The notes beneath the pieces were generated by a model. The model ran no database searches. It worked only from the letters and a program-made list of their open reading frames with translations, and was not told the DNA's origin. Of a stretch of 64,000 bases of DNA, positions 45,823 to 57,360 are shown piece by piece (positions within the stretch are counted from its first letter, which is position 1; each line of letters opens with the position of its first letter). The DNA lies in NCBI GenBank assembly GCA_947629905.1, contig CANRFM010000005.1, positions 1 through 64,000 of the forward strand, read 5' to 3'. This stretch comes from an uncultured Clostridia bacterium (GTDB lineage Bacteria > Bacillota > Clostridia > Oscillospirales > Ruminococcaceae). Both the position numbers and the translations under genes were made by a program.

Positions 45823-46455
45823 ATGACAAAAAAGGAACGTACCCTCGAAGCCGTGCGGCTTCTGAAGGAACGCTATCCGGATGCGCTCTGCTCCCTCACC
45901 TATGAGCAGCCCTATGAGCTGATGATCGCCGCAAGGCTTTCGGCACAGTGTACGGATGCACGGGTGAATATCGTCACCAAAACGCTGTTCGTGCAGTACC
46001 CCACGCTCGAAGCCTTTGCCGGGGCGGAGCTTTCCGAACTGGAAGAAGCGGTCAAGCCCTGCGGTTTCTACCGCACCAAGGCAAAGAGCATCAAGGAAAT
46101 GGCACAGCGGCTGCTCTCCGTCTACGGGGGGAAGATACCGGACACCATGGACGAGCTGCTCACGCTGCCCGGTATCGGGCGCAAGACGGCGAACCTGCTG
46201 CTCGGCGATGTGTACGGCAAGCCGGCGGTCGTGGCGGATACGCATTTCATCCGGATCACCGGACGGCTGGAGCTGACAGCACACACCGAACCGCAAAAAG
46301 TCGAGGCGGATCTGCGGAAACTCCTGCCGCCGGCGGAGTCCTCGGATTTCTGCCACCGGACGGTGCTGTTCGGCAGGGATGTCTGCCGGGCAAGGAAGCC
46401 CCGCTGCGGGGAATGCCCCCTGCGGCACTTCTGCCCGTCTGCGGCACAGGCATGA
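45823..46455 (+). CDS. nth: Endonuclease III
   Basis: 210 residues. The helix-hairpin-helix LPGIGRKTANLLLG carries catalytic Lys121, and VADTHFIRITGRL carries Asp139. The C-terminal 4Fe-4S loop is complete: Cys-x6-Cys-x2-Cys-x5-Cys in CRARKPRCGECPLRHFC. It removes oxidised pyrimidines and nicks the AP site. Coupled to the parvulin gene; no terminator is seen before the secA promoter. Confidence 0.97.
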   Translation: MTKKERTLEAVRLLKERYPDALCSLTYEQPYELMIAARLSAQCTDARVNIVTKTLFVQYPTLEAFAGAELSELEEAVKPCGFYRTKAKSIKEMAQRLLSVYGGKIPDTMDELLTLPGIGRKTANLLLGDVYGKPAVVADTHFIRITGRLELTAHTEPQKVEADLRKLLPPAESSDFCHRTVLFGRDVCRARKPRCGECPLRHFCPSAAQA

Positions 46456-46463
46456 TGTATGCC

Positions 46464-46492
46464 TTGACAAATCGGTGAAGATACGGTAAAAT
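46464..46492 (+). promoter_or_regulatory. secA promoter
   Basis: TTGACA (46464-46469), a 17-bp spacer and TAAAAT (46487-46492). A palindrome GGTGCA-C-TGCACC (46501-46513) sits right at the expected transcription start and could be an operator or a short 5' hairpin. Confidence 0.8.
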
Positions 46493-46543
46493 GATAAATA
46501 GGTGCACTGCACCGTGCAATAAATGATAAGGCGGTAACATACA

Positions 46544-49282
<2,739 letters not shown>

Positions 49283-49289
49283 TGCAGCA

Positions 49290-49315
49290 GGGCAGGGCGT
49301 GACCCTGCCCTTTTC
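49290..49315 (+). terminator. secA terminator
   Basis: GGGCAGGG-CGTGA-CCCTGCCC is an 8-bp perfect GC-rich stem followed by TTTTCCT, seven bases after the secA stop. Confidence 0.85.
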
Positions 49316-49338
49316 CTGTCATTCAAAAAGGAAACGCT

Positions 49339-50121
49339 ATGGACTACATGGAATTTGCCGCATTCTACGATCAGCTGACGGAGAATGTGGACTACAGAAA
49401 CCGGGCTGCAAGGCTGCACGCCCTTGCCCGGCAATATCTGCACACGGAAACGGACGGCACGCTTCTGACCGACCTTGCCTGCGGCAGCGGCGGTTTCAGC
49501 GAAGCACTTGCACGGCTCGGCTATGACGTGATCGGCGTGGACAATTCCCCTGCCATGCTCTCGAAAGCCATGGAAAAAAAGCTGCAAAGCGGGCTGCCCA
49601 TCCAGTACCTGTGTCAGGATATGCGGGAACTGGATATGTTCGGGACGATCGATGTGACGGTCTGTATGCTCGACAGCCTGAATCACCTGCCCTCGCTTGC
49701 GGACGTGGAGCAGGTGTTCCGGCGGGTGTCGCTGTTTGCACAGCCGGGCGGGGTGTTCCTGTTTGACATGAACACGCTCTACAAGCACCGGGAAATTCTT
49801 GGCAGCCGGGTCTTTCTCTATGATTTAGAGGACGTGTTCTGCGCATGGGAAAACCGCCTGCAAGCCGACCGTGCCACGGTGGAAATGCAGCTGACTTTTT
49901 TTGCCAAAGAGGGGGAGCAGTATGTCCGGAGCGATGAATTCATCCGGGAAACTGCCTACCCGGTCACGGAGATCGAAGCTGCCCTGCAACGGGCAGGGCT
50001 GACGGTCTTGGGGGAATTTGATGCCGACAAGGGTCTGGACACACCGGAAACGCTGTTCCCCGTGAGCGAAACGACGGAACGCATTCTCTTTGCGGCAGGG
50101 AAGCCCCTCACACAGCCATAA
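49339..50121 (+). CDS. SAM-dependent methyltransferase, class I
   Basis: 260 residues. Motif I TDLACGSGGFSEALARLGYD and the acidic end VIGVDNSPAML define the Rossmann SAM pocket; the CQDMRELDM and VTVCMLDSLNHL stretches are motifs II-III. It resembles the YqeM-like family of uncharacterised Firmicutes methyltransferases. The substrate is unknown. The start has AAAGGAA. hslO begins 10 bp later, so the two are probably co-transcribed. Confidence 0.85.
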   Translation: MDYMEFAAFYDQLTENVDYRNRAARLHALARQYLHTETDGTLLTDLACGSGGFSEALARLGYDVIGVDNSPAMLSKAMEKKLQSGLPIQYLCQDMRELDMFGTIDVTVCMLDSLNHLPSLADVEQVFRRVSLFAQPGGVFLFDMNTLYKHREILGSRVFLYDLEDVFCAWENRLQADRATVEMQLTFFAKEGEQYVRSDEFIRETAYPVTEIEAALQRAGLTVLGEFDADKGLDTPETLFPVSETTERILFAAGKPLTQP

Positions 50122-50131
50122 AGGAGGAAAT

Positions 50132-51001
50132 ATGAGCATCATCCAAAGAGCCATTTCCGCTGACGGATGTGTTGTTGCTTCGGCGATCGATGCAACGGAC
50201 ATTGCGGCAGCGATCGAACACTACCACAAGCCCTCGGCGGTCGTGACGGCTACATTGGGGCGGCTTGCAGCGGCTGCCTCCCTGATGGGTTACGGGCAGA
50301 AAAACGAAAACGACCGCCTCACGCTGCGCATAGACGGAGACGGTCAGATCGGCAGCATGGTCGCCGTAGCCGACAGCCATGGCAATGTCAAATGCTGTGC
50401 CGATCAGTATATTGTGGAAATTCCCCTCAATGCCAAGGGAAAGCTCGATGTCGGCGGTGCGGTCGGAAACGGCACGCTGTCCGTCATCAAGGATCTGGGG
50501 CTGAAAGAGCCGTATGTCGGCACCGTGCCGCTGATCTCGGGTGAAATTGCGGAGGACATTGCAAGCTACTATGCGGAAAGCGAACAGGTGCCGACCGTCC
50601 TCAGCCTTGGGGTGCTGGTCGCTCCTGATTTGAGTGTGGTGTGTGCGGGGGGCTTTCTCATTCAGCTGCTCCCCTTTGCGGATGAAAGCTGCATCCCCGT
50701 TCTGGAAAAAAATGTGGCAGCCATGCCGCCCGTGACAGAACTCCTGAAAAGCGGTATGACTGCCGAAGCCATTGCCCTGCGCTGTCTGGACGGTCTCGAG
50801 CCGAACCTGCTGGACAGTGCCGAAGCGCATTATCACTGCGATTGCAGCCGGGAGCGCACCTCGAAGATCCTCATCGCCCTCGGCAAAGACGAGCTGAAAG
50901 CGCTATCCGATGCGGGCGAAGCTATTGAGGTCTGCTGCCATTTCTGCAATAAGAAGTATGTGTTCACCCCGGAGGAGGTTCTTGCTCTGACGGAGGGCTA
51001 A
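50132..51001 (+). CDS. hslO: Redox-activated chaperone Hsp33
   Basis: 289 residues. The N-terminal substrate-binding domain includes GRLAAAASLMGYGQKNEN and ADQYIVEIPLNAKGKLDVGG. The C-terminal zinc switch has CDC (HCDCSRERT) and CHFC (EVCCHFCNKKYVF); oxidation of these Cys releases zinc and activates holdase activity. I chose the ATG at 50132 behind AAAGGAGG; earlier in-frame codons overlap the methyltransferase. Its stop overlaps the convergent tspO stop by four bases, with no terminator between. Confidence 0.96.
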   Translation: MSIIQRAISADGCVVASAIDATDIAAAIEHYHKPSAVVTATLGRLAAAASLMGYGQKNENDRLTLRIDGDGQIGSMVAVADSHGNVKCCADQYIVEIPLNAKGKLDVGGAVGNGTLSVIKDLGLKEPYVGTVPLISGEIAEDIASYYAESEQVPTVLSLGVLVAPDLSVVCAGGFLIQLLPFADESCIPVLEKNVAAMPPVTELLKSGMTAEAIALRCLDGLEPNLLDSAEAHYHCDCSRERTSKILIALGKDELKALSDAGEAIEVCCHFCNKKYVFTPEEVLALTEG

Positions 51002-51468
51002 TTCAAGACGTAAATGCCGATCGTCAGGTAGCTTGCATAGGCGCACCAGAGCAGATAGGGCAGGTTCAGCCACCCGGCAAGGGGCTTTACCCGGAAACAG
51101 AGATAGCACATCCAGCCGACAAGCCCTGTCAGCGCAAGGATGATCACGACCGCCGTGAGCCGTGCCTGCAAGCCGAAAAAGACCGGACTCCAAACAAAAT
51201 TGACTGCCAACTGCACCCCGAAAGCGAGCAGCGCCTGCCGCTTTCCGGGGTGTTTGCTTTCCAAGAGCCAGAACAGTGTCAGCCCCATCAGCGCATACAA
51301 AATGCCCCACGCCGCCGGAAATACCCACCCCGGCGGCGCAAAGGGCGGACGGTCGTAACTGCGGTACACTGCCCCGAAGCTGCCGCCAGCCGCAATGCCG
51401 GACAGCGCCCCCACAAGCTCCACGCTCACGATACACAAAAGCAGATTTGTCAGTCTTTGTTTCTGCAT
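50998..51468 (-). CDS. tspO: TspO/MBR family membrane protein
   Basis: 156 residues with five hydrophobic helices. The family signature is present: YRSYDRPPFAPPGWVFPAAW and GILYALMGLTLFWLLES, then VQLAVNFVWSPVFFGLQARL. TspO proteins bind porphyrins and are linked to tetrapyrrole breakdown or stress. Monocistronic as far as I can see; 57 bp separate it from the ArsC-like gene, with no clear terminator. Confidence 0.92.
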   Translation of the reverse strand: MQKQRLTNLLLCIVSVELVGALSGIAAGGSFGAVYRSYDRPPFAPPGWVFPAAWGILYALMGLTLFWLLESKHPGKRQALLAFGVQLAVNFVWSPVFFGLQARLTAVVIILALTGLVGWMCYLCFRVKPLAGWLNLPYLLWCAYASYLTIGIYVLN

Positions 51469-51525
51469 AGCTGCACCCCTTTTCGTTCAGTGGTATAGTC
51501 TATGCAGAAGGTGTAGGGGGTATGC

Positions 51526-51876
51526 TTATTGCAGAGCCTGTGCCCAATCCTTTTCCCGAAAACCGACCAGTACCGTCTCGTCCGTCACCAAGATCGGGCG
51601 TTTCACCAGCATTCCGTCTGTTGCCAGCAGGGCAAGCTGCTCCGCTTCCGTCATGTCCGGCAGCTTGTCCTTGAGCTGCATCGAACGGTAGAGCTGTCCG
51701 CTCGTGTTGAAGAACCGCTTCAGCGGCAAGCCGCTTTTCTGCTGCCATGTGTGAAGTTCTTCCGCTGTGGGGTTTTCTTCCTTGATGTGGCGTTCCGTAA
51801 ACGAAATGCCGTTGGCTTCCAACCATTTCTTCGCCTTCTGACAGGTCGTACATTTGGGGTAGCAGATAAATTCCAT
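51526..51876 (-). CDS. ArsC/Spx-family protein
   Basis: 116 residues of thioredoxin-like fold: ICYPKCTTCQKAKKWLEANG contains a CxxC redox pair near residue 9, and DGMLVKRPILVTDETVLVGF holds the conserved KRP. The CTTC motif and length fit the Spx/MgsR/YffB group. Spx proper binds the alpha CTD of RNA polymerase; whether this one is a regulator or a reductase is not decidable. It follows prmA by 9 bp and is the last gene of the long minus-strand run. Confidence 0.8.
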   Translation of the reverse strand: MEFICYPKCTTCQKAKKWLEANGISFTERHIKEENPTAEELHTWQQKSGLPLKRFFNTSGQLYRSMQLKDKLPDMTEAEQLALLATDGMLVKRPILVTDETVLVGFREKDWAQALQ

Positions 51877-51885
51877 ATAAACCTC

Positions 51886-52851
51886 CTATTTTTCCAGTAA
51901 TGCTGCCGTCCAACCCTCTGCGGAACGGACTTCGGTCTGCCGGAAACCCTGCTGTTTCAGCACCCCCAAAACTTCTTCCGCACGTTCGGTGATGATGCCG
52001 GAAACGATCAGCCTGCCGCCCGGTTTCAGGAATGCCCCGAATCGCCCTGCCATGGCGATCAGCACATCTGCCACGATATTGGCGCAGATCAGGTCATACC
52101 CGTCCCCGAGCGTTTCACGCAGTGCCGCATCCGTACAGATGTCGCCGCAGTATGTCCGGTACACTGCTGCATCAATGCCGTTTTCCGCTGCATTTTCGGC
52201 AGCCGTCCGGACGGAATTATCCGCAATGTCCACCGCAGCCGCCTCACCTGCCCCTAACAGCATTGCCCCGATGGACAGGATACCGCTTCCGCAGCCGAGG
52301 TCAAGCACCCGGTCGCCCCGGTGCAGCACCGTTTCCACAAATTCCAGACAAAGCCGTGTTGTGTGATGCTGCCCTGTCCCGAAACTCGATGCCGGGTCGA
52401 TGCGCAGGATCGTGCGGGTGTTTCCGGCAGGTACTGCTTCCCATGAGGGCAAGATCAGGAGCGTTTCGCCAACGGGCAGGGGCTTGAAATACTGCTTCCA
52501 GTTGTTTGCCCAGTCCTCCTCCCGCACATTGCCGCAGGAGAGGGCAAGGCTTCCGTAAAATGCCGCATTTTCGCCGCTTTTCAGCTGTTTCAGCAGCTCC
52601 CGCACCCCCGCAAGCTGTTCTGCCCCCTGTGCATCTTCCGGGAGATAGAACGTGATCTTCGTCTCGCTGTCTGCAAGCTGCATGAGGCTTTCGTCGATAT
52701 AGTCCCACTGTCCGTTCTTGCCGTCCAGAAATTCCTGAAAGTCTTCCTTATCCTCAATGGCAAACCCACGCACCCCGTAATCCGTCAGCAAAGCACAGAG
52801 GGGTTCAATGGCAGGGGTCTCCGTGCAGATCTTAATTTCCATCCAGTTCAT
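51886..52851 (-). CDS. prmA: Ribosomal protein L11 methyltransferase
   Basis: 321 residues. The N-terminal L11-recognition domain (MNWMEIKICTETPAIEPLCA) is followed by the Rossmann domain: RIDPASSFGTGQHHTTRLCL, LDLGCGSGILSIGAMLLGAG (SAM motif I) and CANIVADVLIAMAGRF. It trimethylates L11. The start lies inside the last 20 bases of the transglutaminase gene, with a weak GGGAA site, so it relies on coupling. An earlier in-frame ATG at 52920 is further inside that gene and less likely. Confidence 0.95.
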   Translation of the reverse strand: MNWMEIKICTETPAIEPLCALLTDYGVRGFAIEDKEDFQEFLDGKNGQWDYIDESLMQLADSETKITFYLPEDAQGAEQLAGVRELLKQLKSGENAAFYGSLALSCGNVREEDWANNWKQYFKPLPVGETLLILPSWEAVPAGNTRTILRIDPASSFGTGQHHTTRLCLEFVETVLHRGDRVLDLGCGSGILSIGAMLLGAGEAAAVDIADNSVRTAAENAAENGIDAAVYRTYCGDICTDAALRETLGDGYDLICANIVADVLIAMAGRFGAFLKPGGRLIVSGIITERAEEVLGVLKQQGFRQTEVRSAEGWTAALLEK

Positions 52852-55084
52852 GATTTGTTCCCTTTCTTGCTTTTTTTGCTTCACGGGCAAGTTTCCGCTG
52901 CTGCTTTTCATAGGCAGCACGCTGTTCCTGCCACGTCACATAGCCCTTGGAAAGACGTTCCGTGGTGCTGTGGTGTCCCGTTCCGTACAGGATCATATCC
53001 AGTTCCGCAAACAGCGGCGCATCCGCAAAGAATTTCGCCGAATCCTCGCCCAATTCACGGACTGTCGTGCTGTCAGGAAGATCCCGCATTTTCCGCATCC
53101 GGCAGAACATGGCAGCTGCACAAGCTTCGGGCTGCATTTTTGTGATGTCTTTCCGGAATTTCTTTTCCCGGATAGACGGCAGCAGCAGATACACGCCGCC
53201 TGTCAGCAGCAGCAGTCCGAGCAGGACAAAGCCCCACTGCATCACGACCTGATTTTCGGCAGTGTCGTCCTCCATATCCATGGAAGCCACTGTCGGTTCA
53301 AAACTCATCCACCCGTAGCCCGAAATATAGACCTCCGGGAAAGCATGGGCATCCCGTTCCTTGATGACGTAATTCGTCTCCCTGCCGCCCCGGTTGCTGG
53401 CATCGTACATCTGATTCATGTTGTAGCCCTGTGCGAACCGTGTCGGCAGCCCGGCACTCCGGCAGAGCAAGGTCATAGCCGTGGCAAATTCATAGCACAC
53501 GCCCCTGTGTGAAACGGTCAGAAAGTCCTCGATATTCTCTCCCTCTGCCTTTACATAGTCCGCATCGTAGAGATACCCCTGCTCCGTGAAATAGCGTTCG
53601 ATGGCAAGTGCCTTGTCAATATCCGAGTTCAGTCCCTCGGTGATCTCCTCGGCAAGCGCATCAATGGCATCGCTGTGCCAGTCGTCCAGTAACGTCCTGA
53701 AATGATACAGGTCGGCATCGATCGCCTCATCATAGGCAGCATCAAGCAGTTCTTGCCGTTCGGTGTTCCCGGCTTCCTCCGCAATGGCAGAAGCATCGTG
53801 CAGCAGCAGCGAGTATTCGTCATTGTTCAGCTGCTCCAGTACCGGCAGCACGCTGCTGCTCCGGGCGTAGGTGTCCGGATAGTAGGTCAGCGTTGCAGCC
53901 CGGTAATTTGCCTGAAAGGCATTTGTTGCCGAAATGGTGATATTGGCAGCACCGCTTTGCAGTTCATTTGTCCGTGTCGGTGAAGGAAGCACCCGGAAAC
54001 CGTACCATGTGTACAGATACAGCTCATTTTCCCGCTGTTCCGGCAGCGTCTCCCCGGCAAATTCCGTCAGCCCGTATGTCTCCGCAAAGTCCGCATCCTC
54101 CGCAGCCGTGTCTAAAATGGCTTGCAGCAGTGTCTGTGGTTTGTAGGTCATGGGGGCTGTGTATGGCTGATCCGGTTTGTCCCAGCTCTCAAGCACCGAC
54201 CAGCTGTCGTCCTCGCTGTAGTAAGTAAATGTCTGCGTCCGCAGGCGGAGCGCTTCCGGCGAATTGGCATAGTACAGCGTTCTTGCGCTGTTGGAGATCG
54301 TTCCGGTGTTGTCGGTCGTTTCCGTGAACATGGAGATGGCACTCATCAGCACATCGGAGATCGTGCTGTATGCCATGGCGTTATCGATAAATTCTCTGTC
54401 CGCCGTGATCGCAGGCTTGGGGATAATGGCAGCTAAAATGCTGAACGCTGCCACATAGACAGCAACAGACAGACCGCTGTGAAAGCTGCTGATGCGCCGT
54501 ACTTCCTTGTTTTCCCGGATCTGCCGGCAGTAGACCATCAGCAGGAAATAGCTTGCGAGCAGGATAATGACAAACAGTGCCGGCATCTGCGCACCTTCCT
54601 TGGCATACAGGCTCAAGGGGATGAGCATGATGAGAAACTGCATCGTCATCCGGTAGCGCACTTTGGCAAAATAATATACCGCACTCGTCAGAAATCCGAT
54701 CATCAGCAGATAAATGGAAATCGTATAGATCTGGGAAAAGTCCACAACGCTCTGCGGCGTGAGGAACCAGACACCGAAGCTGATCGGGTAGTTCATCCTG
54801 CCCATGGTGATGAGCATATTCACCCCGTACAGCCCCGCAAATAAATACACAAGATAACAGATCGAACCCAAAAAGCCCTTTTTCGCAACAAAATCATAGA
54901 ACCGCATCAGCACAAAGGACACAAAGACTGCGATGATCGTATACAGCCACGTCCAGTCCTCGTGGTAGTAGTACATACAGGTCATGACCAGAAAGACCGC
55001 ATAGACCTGCACCGGGTCACCGCAGAGTTTCCGGAGAAACTGTACAGCGGGGTGCTGTGCGGTTTTTTTCAGCGTATCCCACAT
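52832..55084 (-). CDS. Transmembrane transglutaminase-like protein (TgpA-like)
   Basis: 750 residues. About six N-terminal helices to residue 225 are followed by an outer domain. The transglutaminase core has catalytic Cys in SHRGVCYEFATAMTLLCRSA and His in ERDAHAFPEVYISGYGWMSF; the expected Asp position reads FEPT rather than FDPT. One more helix (WGFVLLGLLLLTGGVYLLL) precedes a basic cytoplasmic tail. With DUF58 and MoxR directly upstream it forms the common MoxR-DUF58-transglutaminase trio, thought to act on surface proteins. Its 3' end overlaps prmA by 20 bases. Confidence 0.9.
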   Translation of the reverse strand: MWDTLKKTAQHPAVQFLRKLCGDPVQVYAVFLVMTCMYYYHEDWTWLYTIIAVFVSFVLMRFYDFVAKKGFLGSICYLVYLFAGLYGVNMLITMGRMNYPISFGVWFLTPQSVVDFSQIYTISIYLLMIGFLTSAVYYFAKVRYRMTMQFLIMLIPLSLYAKEGAQMPALFVIILLASYFLLMVYCRQIRENKEVRRISSFHSGLSVAVYVAAFSILAAIIPKPAITADREFIDNAMAYSTISDVLMSAISMFTETTDNTGTISNSARTLYYANSPEALRLRTQTFTYYSEDDSWSVLESWDKPDQPYTAPMTYKPQTLLQAILDTAAEDADFAETYGLTEFAGETLPEQRENELYLYTWYGFRVLPSPTRTNELQSGAANITISATNAFQANYRAATLTYYPDTYARSSSVLPVLEQLNNDEYSLLLHDASAIAEEAGNTERQELLDAAYDEAIDADLYHFRTLLDDWHSDAIDALAEEITEGLNSDIDKALAIERYFTEQGYLYDADYVKAEGENIEDFLTVSHRGVCYEFATAMTLLCRSAGLPTRFAQGYNMNQMYDASNRGGRETNYVIKERDAHAFPEVYISGYGWMSFEPTVASMDMEDDTAENQVVMQWGFVLLGLLLLTGGVYLLLPSIREKKFRKDITKMQPEACAAAMFCRMRKMRDLPDSTTVRELGEDSAKFFADAPLFAELDMILYGTGHHSTTERLSKGYVTWQEQRAAYEKQQRKLAREAKKARKGTNHELDGN

Positions 55085-55093
55085 ACTGCCACC

Positions 55094-56287
55094 TCATTTC
55101 TGCACGGCTGTCATGGAGAAATCCTCCGAGAGCAGCCAGAGTGCATCTGCCGTCAGTGCTTGGGTGTCCGAACCGGACGGACAGACACAGCACACATAGC
55201 CCGCATTCCGCAGCGAAACAAGCCTTGCGGAGAGCAGTTCATCCGGGCGGCTGGTATACACCAGAAATGCCCCAGCCCGTTCCTGATCGGCAGAAAGGTC
55301 AATGCGGTTGCCGTCATTCCGGAAATCCGCTGCCGCCAGTTCCACCGCTGCCATGCGCACGGCATCTTCACTTTCGAGGTAAAGACAGTGCCATACACCG
55401 TCCGCCGCATACCGCAGCGAACAGACAATGCCCTGCCTTACCAGCAGCAGCAAGAAGCCCAGCGCCCCCTCGATCAGGGTCTGCCGCTTGCGCAGCAGTT
55501 CCGCCGTCACTTCCGGCTGCAAATCCAGTACCACGGTCGGACGCACGGTCGCAGCTGCTTCGTCCATGCGCACCATGAGCTTGCCACGCTTGGCAGAGAG
55601 CTTGTAATTGATGCGTTTCAGGTTATCCCCCGGCACATAGTCCCGGTGGATATAGCCCGGCATGGTCTGTGAGGAAAAGGCAGCGGCGCTTTCCTCTTCT
55701 TCATCGTCCTGTGTCAGCACCACATCGCTGACGGTGTGCAGCATTTTCGCCGCACCCGAAAGAGACGGGATCGCCGGGATCACACCGACCTTGAGCGTTT
55801 CCGCATTGTTTTTCACCGCAAAGCTGAACAGCCCCAGATAATCCGATACCCGCAGATTTTCCAGAAAGATCAGCCCGCACCCGGCATATTCTGCCGTCAT
55901 GCCGGATTCGATGACAAGCGGTTCGGCAGGTGTCATGGCGCACTGCACTATGCGCCCATCCTCCGGGGTGAAATTGGCATCCTGCCCGATCTGACAGCGC
56001 AGGAACGGTACGGGCAGCTTGCCGGTCGCTGTGATCTGGGTTTTCACGGCAAAGTGCCGTCCCTTGGCAAGGCAGGACGGCGATTCCAAAGAAACCGTAA
56101 TGTGCCGGCTTGCATACCATGATAGCAGTGCCGAGATCAGCGGCGCAAGGAGCAGAAAAGCGCAGATGACCACCCCGATGTCCGCATCGAGATAAAATGT
56201 AAATACATATGCCATGCCTGCCATAGCAGATAGTCCGAACACAAGTTTCAGCCTGTCTGCTACCACGGCAAACCGTGAACGTTTCAT
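55094..56287 (-). CDS. DUF58-domain membrane protein
   Basis: 397 residues: two helices near residues 12-62, then a beta-rich part and the DUF58 signature YVPGDNLKRINYKLSAKRGK near residue 220, followed by a vWA-like segment (RPTVVLDLQPEV). DUF58 proteins partner MoxR ATPases. It starts four bases after the moxR stop and ends nine bases before the transglutaminase. Confidence 0.9.
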   Translation of the reverse strand: MKRSRFAVVADRLKLVFGLSAMAGMAYVFTFYLDADIGVVICAFLLLAPLISALLSWYASRHITVSLESPSCLAKGRHFAVKTQITATGKLPVPFLRCQIGQDANFTPEDGRIVQCAMTPAEPLVIESGMTAEYAGCGLIFLENLRVSDYLGLFSFAVKNNAETLKVGVIPAIPSLSGAAKMLHTVSDVVLTQDDEEEESAAAFSSQTMPGYIHRDYVPGDNLKRINYKLSAKRGKLMVRMDEAAATVRPTVVLDLQPEVTAELLRKRQTLIEGALGFLLLLVRQGIVCSLRYAADGVWHCLYLESEDAVRMAAVELAAADFRNDGNRIDLSADQERAGAFLVYTSRPDELLSARLVSLRNAGYVCCVCPSGSDTQALTADALWLLSEDFSMTAVQK

Positions 56288-56291
56288 GACA

Positions 56292-57227
56292 TCACGCTCC
56301 GGCAGGGACAGGCAGACTGTCTAAAAGCTGCTTGACCAGTGCTTCCGGGCTGCCAAGCTGGTTGCGCCCCTTCGGGGAGAGCAAAATTCTGTGCGCCAGT
56401 ACCGGCACGGCAAGGGCTTTCACATCGTCCGGTGTGACGAAATTCCGCCCGTGTACGAATGCCGAAGCCCGCACTGCCTTGAAGCAGGCGATGCTTCCTC
56501 TCGGGCTGACACCCAAGGCTGCCATGTCGCTTTCCCGTGTCGCATGGACGAGGGCGATGATGTAATTACGCACCCCCTCCGAAACCTGCACGTCATTCAC
56601 CTGTGCCTGAAGCTGTTCCACCTCTGCCGTGGAAATGACCGGTTCGGAAATATTGTTGATCGGGTTGCCCTCTCCGTTTCTGTCTAAGATCGCAAGCTCT
56701 TCCTGCAAAGTCGGGTAGCCCATGGAGATCTTCATGAAGAACCGGTCCATCTGTGCTTCCGGCAGGTGATATGTACCGTAAGTCTCCACCGGATTCTGTG
56801 TCGCAATGACCATGAAAGGACTCGGCAGAATATGGGTCTGCCCGTCCAGTGAGATCTGGTGTTCTTCCATGATCTCCAGCAAGGCGGATTGTACTTTCGG
56901 GGAAGCACGGTTGATCTCGTCGGCTAACAGAAAATTACAGATCGCCGCACCCGGACGGTATTCGAGAGAACCGTCTTTCTGATTGACGACCGAATAGCCC
57001 GTAATATCGGACGGCATGATGTCCGGTGTAAGCTGTATCCGGTGAAACTCTCCGCCCACCGAACGGGAAAGCGCAGCTGCCAGCTGTGTTTTCCCCACGC
57101 CCGGCACATCCTCAAGCAGCACGTGCCCGTTGCAGAGCATGGCAATGACTGCCTGTAAGATCGTCTCATCCTTGCCGACAATGACTTTCCCGGCACTTTG
57201 CAGAATATTCTGAACATCCTTTTGCAT
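56292..57227 (-). CDS. MoxR family AAA+ ATPase
   Basis: 311 residues: Walker A EDVPGVGKTQLAAALSRSV, the PDIMPSDITGYSV loop, Walker B FLLADEINRASPKVQSALLE, sensor 1 VIATQNPVETYGTYHLPEAQ, and the lid with SPRGSIACFKAVRASAFVHG. It is a chaperone-like ATPase that works with DUF58/vWA proteins to mature partner complexes. I start at the ATG of MQKDVQNILQ behind AAGGAGGA. First of the moxR-DUF58-transglutaminase trio. Confidence 0.95.
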   Translation of the reverse strand: MQKDVQNILQSAGKVIVGKDETILQAVIAMLCNGHVLLEDVPGVGKTQLAAALSRSVGGEFHRIQLTPDIMPSDITGYSVVNQKDGSLEYRPGAAICNFLLADEINRASPKVQSALLEIMEEHQISLDGQTHILPSPFMVIATQNPVETYGTYHLPEAQMDRFFMKISMGYPTLQEELAILDRNGEGNPINNISEPVISTAEVEQLQAQVNDVQVSEGVRNYIIALVHATRESDMAALGVSPRGSIACFKAVRASAFVHGRNFVTPDDVKALAVPVLAHRILLSPKGRNQLGSPEALVKQLLDSLPVPAGA

Positions 57228-57324
57228 CGCTGTTCCTCCTTGCAAGGGCAAAATGCCCTGAATTGTCCTTATTTTACCACAATCATGTGATAATTCTGTG
57301 AAATCTGCATGAAAGCAGTTATGG

Positions 57325-57356
57325 AAAAGAGGAAGAAGGCTGCTTCTTCCCTTTTC
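57325..57356 (-). terminator. Terminator between the TPM lipoprotein and moxR
   Basis: AAAAGAGGAAGAAG-GCTG-CTTCTTCCCTTTTC is a stem of about 13 bp with one mismatch, 5 bp after the TPM gene stop. On the minus strand it ends in CTTTTCC. So the rlmB-to-TPM and moxR-to-arsC parts may be separate or partly separate transcripts. Confidence 0.7.
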
Positions 57357-57360
57357 TGTC

